Of a DNA stretch of 64,000 nt, positions 35,308 through 45,867 are shown one piece after another (within the stretch, counting starts at the first letter, position 1; each line of letters starts with the position of its first letter). Source of the stretch: Macrothele yani (Eukaryota > Arthropoda > Arachnida > Araneae > Macrothelidae); contig CM077024.1 in the NCBI GenBank assembly GCA_039090855.1, positions 68,636,594 to 68,700,593 on the forward strand. Direction: 5' to 3'. The translations under genes were made by a program, and so were the position numbers. The notes beneath the pieces were generated by a model that was given only the letters and a program-made list of their open reading frames with translations, did not search any database and was not told the DNA's origin.

Positions 35308-35697
35308 GCAAGTAGAAGAAACTCACCATAAGGGTGCATACTTTCCGAGAGATAACTCTCTATGTAATTAATAAGTTCATACATTAACTAGCTACATATA
35401 CTAATGTTTACATATCATAGTAATTATAATAATAACATGTTCATTATTTTATTCAGCATTTGGAAAAAACACTGAAATCGTTTTCTATGTGCTTCAATTT
35501 CATACACTTACTCTCTTTTTATATAAAAGCAACCGAAAAATAGCATTAATTTAGGCCTAAGCTTCGAACAACTGCATCTCCCAAAAATGGTCACTTTTTT
35601 CCGGTCCGAGTGGTGACCGTTATTCCGAGGTTTCACTGCACAAATTTGTGGAAAACAAAAATACGGCCTTAGGGCTCCTAGTGAATTCGCAATTTTA

Positions 35698-35885
35698 TGC
35701 AAAGAAAGTTTTTCAAAGAAATTTATCCCACGCAGAAATAATTCTGAAAATCGGACTTTTAAAAGCAGATATATGAGCTACCGAAAATTCGAAATTATAT
35801 GCAAAGCAATTTCTGCAAAGAAATTTATCCCACGCAGAATTTTTTTAAAAATCGGACTTTTAAAAGCAGATGTATATGTTAAAAT
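35698..35885. repeat. Two-copy tandem repeat, about 115-bp period
   Basis: The segment tgcaaag...caaagaaatttatcccacgcagaa...aaaatcggacttttaaaagcagat occurs twice, at about 35698-35772 and 35811-35872, with minor differences. Weaker relatives occur nearby (36146-36170) and at about 60015. Confidence 0.7.
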
Positions 35886-37196
35886 GCATTAAACGCTTAT
35901 GACTCCTAACGGGGGAGCTATGCAACTATTGAAGACGAAATGGTAGGCAAAATGGTTCTCGTTATGAAGGGTATTGAAGGAAAAAAAAATTCAAACAGTA
36001 TTTTTAGAAGCAATGATATGGAATAAAATATGTTTTGAATTCGATAACATCTTCACATGCGCCTCCTAGAGAAGAGGTGTTTCATAAGATAAAAGTAAGG
36101 CACAAAGATCATCGCACTAATGCTTCAGACTTTCCAACGCGGAAAGAATTTTTCAAATCGGATTAATAGATGCTAAGATGGTGTTCACAGACGGGTGGAT
36201 GGACAGACATAATTCTAACATAAACACTTCCTTTAGTTTTTCAAAAAACTTTAAAAAACACTGTTTGCGTATAGAAAGTGTAAGGTAAAATTAGTTTTTT
36301 TTTTCTGGAACAGCTGTGTTTTGTCATACTTATCGATACTGTTATCACTTCCCAGCGCTGTTAGTCTTGTTCCACTTGAAAGATCACGGAGCTGCATTTT
36401 GTCGCTTAATTTTTGTTAGAACATTTTGTTTAAAAATCAATGATTTTGTCAAAAGCTGAAATGCTGCTTCGTAAGAAAGCGGACGAGTTCCAATATTAAC
36501 AGTAAACGAACGCTACGAATTTTACTAAGAAGAAAATGTCTAAATGAGATTATAATGTCACTGCTTATTTGAAATCGTTATATCTTGTTCAAAAAAGGAC
36601 TCAGAAAATAGATTTCGGACAAAAGCATTCAAAATCGCCTGGCGAATTATATACTCCTAACTTCTTCTCGCAATTTCGAACCCATATCTTTAACTAAAAT
36701 TGACTCAAACTTTTTGCAACTTACTTCCTATTCTTCTTTCATGAGGACCGCCTTCACGCGAAAATTTTGTTTATCAAAGCTTTATGATCTTGGTGCGAAC
36801 GGTCATGTAATTCTTATGGATAATCTTGATTTCAAATCCAACCCAATTATCAGTTCTTTTCTGTGTACGATTTGCATGACGTCTGAAAGTTCAATGGTGC
36901 TCAAATTTAAAGGATGATTTATAAATTCGTACATAATTCGAAATGTTTATGAGGAAAGTCAATGAAATTTGGTAAAGATTTTTATTTTTACACTACGTCT
37001 GTAACTCATGCAAAATAAAATCATAATCTTATACTTAAATGCACTATAATCTATTAATTGCATATCAGAGAACAATATTGAAGCATTTTAATGCATGTGG
37101 TTGTTCAGTATTAGGTATGATCACTCCTGACAGCCGTACAGCTCAAGGCACCCAAGAAAAAGAACGATGAACCCCCCCCTCCTCCTCTTCCTTGTT

Positions 37197-37453
37197 GAAC
37201 CGCACAGTAGCCGCCCCGGTGGCGCAGTGGTCTAAGGCGTTGGCCTCTGATCATTCGTCCGTAAGGGGTCCGGGTTCGAATCCCTGTCAGGCATGGATGT
37301 TGTGTTTGTCTTACGGCACTGGCTCTCTCCCTTCCCTGGAACCAGTGACCCTAAATTAGGGACAGGCGACTGCTTATAGCCCATTGAGTTGCTCACGGTG
37401 GTCGTTAAACCTCCAATCCAAAAAAAAAAAAAAAAAAAAGAACCGCACAGTAG
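37197..37453 (+). mobile_element. SINE-1, youngest-looking copy, with 14-bp target duplication
   Basis: The perfect direct repeat gaaccgcacagtag (37197-37210 and 37440-37453) flanks a full copy. The leucine-tRNA-like head (A box gcgcagtggtctaaggcg, B box ggttcgaatccc at about 37273) starts at 37211. The body follows, then a pure A run of about 20 at 37420-37439. It is the best reference for the family, consistent with target-primed insertion by LINE machinery. Confidence 0.95.
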
Positions 37454-37687
37454 ATGGAACAAACTTTCTTGTAGAAGCCATCACCAAAGCAGTGAAGACT
37501 TATATCGGGTGACAATCATTTGCAAACGAGCTTCACGCTAGCCCCCACTTGTGAGGATCTCCGAGAAGTGTAAGACCCCCATAAATTGAGGAAATGTTAT
37601 GTCTTGGATCACAATGCAGCCAGCATCTGCCTTCAAGAGCGAGAAGGAAAAGAATGGGAAACTGAAACACATGGTCTTTGTTGCCCA

Positions 37688-38899
37688 TACACCGATGAAC
37701 CATTAGATTATGACCACTTACCTAATAAGGTGTAGGACCTTCTCTAGTCCGCAAAACAGTGGCCACTCGGCTTATATCGATTATGAGGTGGCGATAGATA
37801 TCCTGGGGTATCTGGTCCATAATGTCAACAGCAGGTCCTCCAGTTCCATTACATTTCGGGGTGATGAGGATTCAGTGTGAATCCGCGTTTCGAAGTCGAA
37901 CCACAAATGTTCGATTGGGCTTAAGTCAGGTGAATTTGGAGGCCTGGGCATTAACATAAAGTCACCAGTATGTTCCTTGAATCATTTCTTGACGATTCTG
38001 GAGGTGTGGCAGGGCGCATTATGCTGTTGGTAACTGCCATCACCAGCAGGGAACACAGTTGCCATGAATGGGTGAACTTAGTCTGCAACGATGATCAGAT
38101 ACCTGACACCAATCAGGCATTATGCTTTTGGGATAATGGGGACTAAAGTGTCCCAAGAAAACATCACCCACAGCATAACACCTCCACCGCCGGCCTGTTT
38201 CCTCCCAACAGTGCATCTTGGTGCCATAGCCTCCGTTGGTAATCGACGTATCCGCGCTCTGCCGTCTACGTGATGCACCAGCAATCTTGATTCGTCGGGC
38301 TAGGGACTTTCTTCCAGTCATCCACGGTCCAATCTCTATTATCTTGGGCCCATTTCATGCGTTGTTGGCGATGACGTGCAGTGAGCGTGGGGAACCGGCT
38401 GGGTCTTCGGCTGTGTAGGCCCATGTGCAGAAGACTGAGATGAACAGTATGCTGTGATACATTGCTCTAATCACCACTGCTGTAACTCCGAATGATTTGT
38501 CGCACTGCAGCCCTGCGGTCGTAGTAAAAAATGCACGACAGTCTCCGGTTTTTCTGGCATCAATGAGCTACGGGCAACATACAGCTGGATATGTTACATG
38601 GCGATGTGCGCACCACTTTTGATACGGACTCACTACAGCGGCACGTGAACAACCCACAAGCCGCGCCGTTTCCGAGATCATAGTTCCGATGCGCAATGCC
38701 ATCACAATTTGTTCTTCATCAAACTCTGATAAATCTGCAGCTTTTCTCATTCTGACTCCAAACACTCTACTAACCAAAAGCTGGCCTTCGGATTGTATAT
38801 ATAATGCTGTGTGAACTTCACCTGTGCCACAGTTTGGTCTCCAGGCGCGCTCATTTCTCTGGACTGAGGGTGGTCATAATGGAGTAGCTCATCGATGTA
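37688..38899 (-). mobile_element. Tc1-like transposon (family E)
   Basis: Terminal inverted repeats of about 30 bp with several mismatches (left tacaccgatgaaccattaga; right the complement, ending ...catcgatgta) with TA at both ends. 1.21 kb, carrying one minus-strand transposase pseudogene. Confidence 0.85.
37750..38777 (-). pseudogene. Tc1-like transposase, family E, inactivated
   Basis: The N-terminal helix-turn-helix part reads in 38777-38568 ([36 protein letters not shown]). Several stops and frame changes follow. The first catalytic block DESRLLVHHVDGR is at about 38300. Near 38010-38035 the second block reads YQQHNAPCH, with His replacing the catalytic Asp. The third, SPDLSPIEHLW at about 37900, keeps Glu. 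The missing Asp makes it dead even apart from the frame lesions. Confidence 0.8.
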
Positions 38900-41800
38900 A
38901 TCAAGCTTGAAACTTCGGTGGGAGGAAAACGATTCTCCCAGGCATATAGCTTGTAAGAAATAAGATCGCAGAATTAGGCAGGAACATTACAGGGAAATCC
39001 AAAACATCCAGCCTCCCCGCTGGAAGTAACAAATGCTTTGATACATCAATGTTTCCCTGTACCACCAGTCAGAGGAATAAAGATATTACGTGTGACTGAA
39101 TTCACTTGTTTTTATTTTCAGTTGTTCATTTGCTTCGCCGCTTCAATGAAATATGAACCTGCAATTAATATGTAATTATTTGGCACTCGTTCCAACTAAA
39201 ATAAGCCACGTCAGCAACTAATTCTGATTGCTGATATTTCTGTTGCATTTTTGGATGTATGTGTTTGTAATTAAAACAGGAAAATCTTTGGGAATTTCCA
39301 ATACGAAGCAACGATACTTAAATGTTACACTGAATGTAGAAGTACAACGTATAATATGGAAAAGCATGAAAGGCGGAGAACGAAAAATACAATTTCATCT
39401 TCTGCAACAGCCATTCACCATAGAACAACGATTTTCCCGAAGTTTTTTCTACAGTTGATTGTACTTGTTTCTTCATGACGACCATCTGAGTGATCGCTGG
39501 GGTTTCATGGCACATATAGAACACGAGTGGCAAAAATACACGAAACTAAAAAGAAAAAAAAAAAAGAAAAAAAAATTGTCTTCTTCAGCCTGCAAGCTGT
39601 CTTATTACATTTATGTAGTTTTTAGGTTTTCTGTTTTTCAGTTAAATTCATGTGTTGTGTGTGTGATGAAAATGGTTAGATAACAGAAAGGTACGATACA
39701 ATTTTGCATATGGTGTTTGTGTATGTTATTTGCAGTACCAAAAGCAATTTCTTTTCGTTGCTTCCTCTGAACTCTGTAATGAGAACCCATCAGGGGTGCA
39801 TATAGAATACTTTTTTGGGGAGAGGAGCAAGAAAAATGGAAGTTTTCAGAATCACCAGAACAAACTGAAAGTTAATGAAAAATAGAAAACAAAATTGAAG
39901 CACTTTTTCTGATGTAAATTGATTGCATTTTTATCTATTTGAGGCATTATTTTTTTTTATGTAAGTCGAATTTTAACCAAACACATAAAAAAAGAAAGAC
40001 ATTCAAGAGGAGCAAGGTCGTTTTACCCCTAAAACGCCCTTAGAGCCCATGGTATACTTTCCATGTGTTTCATTTAAGACGGATCGATTTCATTCAAATG
40101 TTAGTTGTATATATCAGATTACAAGACCTAACTTTGAAAGAAACCCTCTGATTTTAGGTGTTGTTTGTCTCTTCAAATAGCTGTAGAACATTCCGGTTTA
40201 ACTTCATGAATGAGGAAATAGAGAATTGATCCTACTTTCAGTATTTTTTTTTCTGAAGGACGACAGCAGTACAGTGACGTCCTTATATAGATGGATGAAA
40301 TATCCGTGAAAAAATATAAAAGCGTGGTGAACAGAAAAGTCGGAAAACTTTCCATGTGAGGAAATAATTTTGATACGTAATTTTTTAAATACAGTGAGTA
40401 AAAAATTACACATGCAAAATTTGGGTTATTAAAATATATTTTGTGAAGTTCTACCGTTTAGACAGTGGATTCGACATGTTTAATTAAGAGAACAACGCTT
40501 CTGAGTGATTGAACTTATAATAAGTACCTCGTATTGATTAAAAGTGGAGAAAGTAACTTCAATTATGTGAACACACATAAATCAAAATCTCCCAGCTGCG
40601 TTAGCAAAAATGAAACCTACGCCGTCATTTTAATCAGTTTTGAAATTTCCTTACGTAAACTTTACTGCCCTTACTTAGTCACCATAAGAAACAAAATCTT
40701 ACTTTTTATTCGTAGAAGAAAATTAAGAATACACAAGAAATATTTCAAGTAATTTCCAGTTGAAGGAAAACTTTCCCCGGAATACGTAAACTATAATTTC
40801 ATTTATCGAATATAAAAGAAACCGTGGTTTGCCTCTTTTGGGAAGTAATGGCGTGGAAACTGTTATTGATAGATCATAAATTATCCCTAAATTAGTGCCT
40901 TTGCGACGCAAGAACATTTATTCGTGATTTATGCTCAACGATTGCTTAACTCCTATTGAATATTTGGTAATCTGTGAATTATGCGGTTCCTCTGTCACGC
41001 TCACCGCTTTGGGCAACATCGAAAACTGCATCGAACTTCCCTTTTGTCAGTTCCTAACACATTTATTACCGAAAGCGTACAACGCAGCTGGGAAGTCTTC
41101 CACGCTGTTCCTCACACATACGTCAAAGTTCTAAATATGTTTATGCTGCGTGACTGTTATAATATCTCTTACATCATTCCAGAATTTGTTACTATCTTTC
41201 AATGCAACTTATTTCTCGGCATATTTAACGCGTAATGAGCAAGCTGTACCCCTACTACATTGAAGATTAATGAACGATTCGTACCGTTAATTCTTATTCT
41301 TATGCGAACGATTTACTTGGATTTATTTAAAAAGTAGTACTCTGTCACCTATATGTAATTTACTAAGGAAGTACAAAATATATTACAAGGCTAAGGATTA
41401 TCGAAAGATGCATCGCAAAAAAAAAAAAAAAAGACTGCAGGAAGATTTTACTAAGGAAGTACAAAATAATTCACATGAAAATACTGTATCTCGTGCATTA
41501 AGCACACCCAGTCCGATATAATCGACAGCAGCATTTCTTATATTTCAGTTCTGTGGAATATTGTGAAAAGAAAGGTTAAATGTCTAGAACCCCACAGAGC
41601 TCATCAGAAGGTGGTCAGTGTATTGAAAACAACAGTCACAAGTCTTGCAATGTTCCTCGCAATCTGTACCAAGGTTTCTAGCCTTGGTCTATGTACCTAA
41701 AAAGCAACAGAAGAAAACAAAATTCAGATTTCATGTAGTACTGAAAAGGGTTTGAAACACAGAGTATGTTTTTTTTTAATTCTACTAAAGACAAAAGTAG

Positions 41801-43446
41801 ATATCAACAATCCAAACGCACACTAAGTACCTTTGTATCTTGTTTCTTCATCACCAATAAGGTGGAGAGCAACTCACTGCGGACAAGAAATCACGGAAAA
41901 CAATGACCATAAGAAGCAACAGTGTGCAGAATTCTTAAAAATCACTAAAGGATTGTTTTGAAAAACACAAATTATGATTTAAAAAAAAATAATGAGGGAT
42001 TATAAAATGGCAATCCAAATTATCAAACATATTCGTCTATACGTAATATAGCTAATAGTTTGGAAATCCAAAGAAAAACTATATAATATTAAAGTTAAAT
42101 GAAGAAAAATAGAACAACAAATCTTTTGAAATTAAAAGAGTCTGACTTTACACTCATTCATATCTCGCGTTTTGCTGCAACATCTGCATTAATGATATTT
42201 TATTTCCTTTCTACATAAATTTTTTTACTGAATTTTCATTTCATTCAGAAAGAAAAAAATGTTGAATGAAGAGGAAGAAAAAACAGATAAGAGTTTCAAA
42301 ATTAGCTACAGAAAAAATCAGTTCTAGAGTTTCATCCACATACATTTATTCCTCTTTTTTCCCGGAGCACCTGTCCCTTTTCTTAGACCTTTACGACAGA
42401 CACTAGCTTTAAATCCTGAACCTTCAAATCCCTGTAACTCATCGCAACTCCACAATATTGCCTTCCGTGGAAGTTCAGAACCAAGAGATCGATACAAATT
42501 TACAGAGCAAGGCACCAAATCACACTCTCTGGTCAAGAGACGATGTTACCAACCGGCTCTCTCTTTTTGTATTTGTGTTTCATTTTTTTTTCTTCGTAAG
42601 GTGACTGGATTACTGATACAGGTGATAAACCTAAACTGCTTAAACTGGGAAAATATTTAATGTACTTTGTGATTGAGCAGGATGGATAACATTAATTCAT
42701 CGATATCTCTTAACAGAGGCGAGAAGAGCAGTAGGAAGTATTTTGGGTTCAAGTATTCTGAAGAACTCAAACGAAGTACGAGAAATACTACGCTACTAAA
42801 AAGGTTAAGTGATGAACTGTTGTATGAAGAACAAATTACCAAGATGCTTCTCGAACTTTAGGATATGGCATGACAAAATTCTGGAATGACTGGGCATGCC
42901 GTAATAGTAGGGGGAGGGGATGAAGAGGAATACATCGTCGTGCTTGCCTATTTTAACAACCGATGCGTTCTGCCCAACGCAAGCTCGGATTTCATGCGCT
43001 GTGAGATATAATCTCATAGTGCATAAATTCATGCGCTATGCTTTATTAGACTATTTGATCAGGTCGTTGAACATCTACATGAAACGTCGCTAGTGAAAAT
43101 AACGTTTTCCGTAATGCCATTTATTCAAATTTTTGATTATTCAAGGGTATAAACCAAGAAAACATTTGACATCTTCTTTGCTAGCATTCTTATCATCATG
43201 TATTCTGAAAACATTTCAGAAGACATGAATGAAATACGTACTTTGATGCGTTGTAGTAACATTCCTAGCACATCGACACTGAATATGCTATTACAGCATC
43301 GCAAACATGATATTTCCCCACTTTTTTGAACATCGCAGGTAAAGCAAAATCGATGCGAACTGGAGAACTGAATTTTTCGGTAAGTAGTACAGACAATTAT
43401 CCATTAGCATGATGAATGCATTGTTGAAAATGTTTTATATGTGTAG
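38900..43446. other. AT-rich spacer without recognised gene
   Basis: 4.5 kb with only short ORFs that lack domains. Homopolymer A runs occur near 39555-39575 and 41417-41433. No repeat family was recognised. Confidence 0.45.
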
Positions 43447-44495
43447 TACACGCGCCGGTCACTGAATTAGAAACTTTTATGCAGATGTAAGTGAACGTCA
43501 TTTACGCAGCGTATTTGGAAAATACGTGGTCACGTGCGTCACCACGTGATCTAGGCAATTATTTAAACCTGCTGCTCGTCAGAAATTGTCAGTAGTGTTG
43601 ATCACAATGGGAAAAAACAAAGGATATAACTGTGGCGGAACGACAATTTTGCCAGGAACGATTTCGTCGTCGTCTGAGAAGGCTTGTACCGTGAAACATG
43701 GCTTCCTGTATGCACCAAATGCCCGAAGAATTAAATGAAGGTCCTTCCTCGCCCACATCCCATCGACCTATCCCCAGGGAAACGAAAAAGATCGGTATTA
43801 GCAGTCGCATGTCCATACGGCAACCACTGATTTCTGCGAACAACAGCTAATTTCGTATACAATGATGTCAGGAACAGCGTAACTGGACAGTGGAAGACAA
43901 AAAGGTCACGTGGTTTGACGAGTCGCGGTACTCTTTGTTCTGTATCGACTGTAGGCATAGAGTTTTGAGGGAGCCTCGTGATGCAATGAATCCTGATTAC
44001 CTTTTAAACATAACTCAAGGTTCTGGAGGCGGTATCATGATATGAGGCAAACTCTGTTAGCACTGAACGGGTCCGTTGATAATGCTGGAAGATTATCTGA
44101 GCATTGTTACCGATCAAGATCATCATACAATGCAAACTTTTCATCCAGTAGGTGACGGCTGTTTCATGGACGACAATGCTACTGTCCATCGTGCAAGACG
44201 TGCTGAGCAGTGGTTCAACGAGCATGACAGTCAGTTCCAATACAAAGCCAGAATCTGAACCCCACTGAAAATGTACGTGACATGTTCGAAAAATAGATCC
44301 GTGAACAAAGTACGCTTCCGGCAAATATGACTCAGTTAAAGGACTATCCAGTAAAAGTCTGGCTTTCCGTTGACGTAGATGTACTCCAACACCTTGTGGA
44401 ATGTATGCTAAACGGCCTACATGCTGTAATTCGGGCTAAAGAAGGATGAACCCTGTGTTGAATAAAAATTTCTTATTCAGTAGCCGATATGTGTA
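43447..44495 (+). mobile_element. Tc1-like transposon (family F), compact
   Basis: The terminal inverted repeats are about 33 bp: left tacacgcgccggtcactgaa, right the complement, ending ...gccgatatgtgta. Several mismatches are present, with TA at the ends. At 1049 bp it is shorter than its neighbours, mainly because the DNA-binding part of its gene is reduced. Confidence 0.82.
43607..44448 (+). pseudogene. Tc1-like transposase, family F, inactivated
   Basis: The probable start is ATG 43607 (MGKNKG). The N-terminal part is short and shifted in frame, and no full helix-turn-helix is readable. The catalytic part is clear: VTWFDESRYSLF at about 43905, FMDDNATVHRARRAEQWF at about 44165 and NLNPTENVRDMFEK at about 44255, so all three acidic residues remain. 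Stops at about 44045 and 44257 and a frame change before the third block inactivate it. The stop used is TGA at 44446. Confidence 0.8.
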
Positions 44496-44622
44496 GAATC
44501 CTGCTCTCTGTACACAAAATTCATCGAAAAATACAAATGGAAGGTGAATTCTTCAGATTCTTCATGCACGTTGTCCATCAGTATTTTACCTATTTGGGTA
44601 TCATGTTTCATCAATATATATA

Positions 44623-45844
44623 TACACTATCTACCAACAAGTAATTGGACACCTGTGATAGCAAAGGAAAACGAAGCTAATTCACCTTCAATAGTTGGTG
44701 GAGCCTCCACGAGCGGCGATTACACTGCGACCCTCCGGGGCATACTCTCAACCAGGCGTTGTACGACGGCTAGCGGTATTTTCTTCCACTCGGCTTGGAG
44801 AAGACAGGTCAGTTCCTTCACCGATTTCGGACGGTGGGGGCACCCCTTAAGTCGATGCTCCAACTCGTCCCAGAGTGTTCGATAGGTTTAAGGTCCGGGC
44901 TCTGCACAGGTCAGTCCATTCGATTAACCCTATTGTCACCATACCAAGCCATGGTGGACCTCGCAACATGACAGGTGGCATTATCATCCTGAAAGTAACA
45001 TGGGTCCACCCCGTAAAGCTGCCACAATGTAGGAAGCGCATGGTCATCCAAAATGGTGCAGTACGTCTCGGCGTTGAGTCTACCAGGAATTACGACCAAA
45101 GGTCCGTGCCATACCAGGAGAAACACCCCCAGAGCATAATTCCACCGCCGCCGAACTTCACACTTGGCATAATACATTCCGGCAGAAGGCGTTCTCCAGG
45201 CAGACGCCAAACCCAGACCCTGCCATCCGAACGGTAGAGGGTGAACCTTGATTCGTCGCTCCAGAGAACCTGTTTCCACTGTTCAACGGTCCACTGTCGA
45301 CGTTCTTTGCACCACGTTAGCCGACTAGCGCTATTGGACTTGGTGATCAAAGGCTTGTGGGCGGCAGCACGTCCATGATAACCGAGCAGATGGGCTTCCT
45401 TACGGATGGTATTCATCGAAAGAACACTCCTGGAATGCCTGTTAAAACTCTTTGCGGATGTGGGCCCATCGATTTGGTGCGGTTATTCCGAATTTCTCAG
45501 GCCAGCACCCGTTGATCTCTAACTCCCAGTTTTGTAGGTCTGCCAGGTCGGGGCACATTCCGATAGTCACCTCTCATCTTCCACTTGCCAATCAGGTAGG
45601 CCACTGTCGATTTTGGGTACTTCAACTAGCTGGATATGTCACGTATGGATCGGCTATTTCTGTGATACCCGACGATTACACCTTTCTCGAGATCAGAGAG
45701 CTCCGAACTGCGTGGCATCTTGCATGCGACTGGTTGCGTTGTTGTTTCCCACACGATATTTAACGGCGGTGGCCGTGACGTGTATTAGGACCGCAGATAT
45801 CGTCGATTGCAGGGGTGTCCAATTACTTTTTGGTAGATAGTGTA
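44623..45844 (-). mobile_element. Tc1-like transposon (family D)
   Basis: Terminal inverted repeats of 31 bp differ at one base (tacactatctaccaacaagt on the left; the complement of aagtaattggacacc continues both arms). TA lies at each end and the length is 1222 bp. The well-matched ends suggest a younger insertion than most Tc1 copies here. Its right end directly touches the 3' tail of the RTE LINE. Confidence 0.92.
44700..45718 (-). pseudogene. Tc1-like transposase, family D
   Basis: Start ATG 45718 (MPRSSELSDLEKGVIVGYHR). A TAG interrupts the helix-turn-helix near 45628. The frame changes between there and 45416, where MNTIRKEAHLLGYHGRAAAH resumes. First block WSDESRFTLYRSDGRVWVW. A frame change at about 45110-45130 follows, then YFQDDNATCHVARS and SPDLNPIEH at about 44900. 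All three catalytic residues are preserved. The C-terminus after the last block is shifted and contains stops. Confidence 0.85.
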
Positions 45845-45867
45845 TATCATCATCATCATCATCATTG

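Larger units (their letters stand above)
32705..37196. other. AT-rich region with degenerate repeats
   Basis: No host gene was recognised. The sub-region 34.2-36.2 kb contains recurrent diverged words (aactgtgcatta, ttttagacgcaga, atcggacttttaaaagcaga). A clearer tandem pair sits at about 35698-35885, and there is a (GT)n run at 35271-35304. A short perfect hairpin lies at 33594-33619. Confidence 0.45.
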
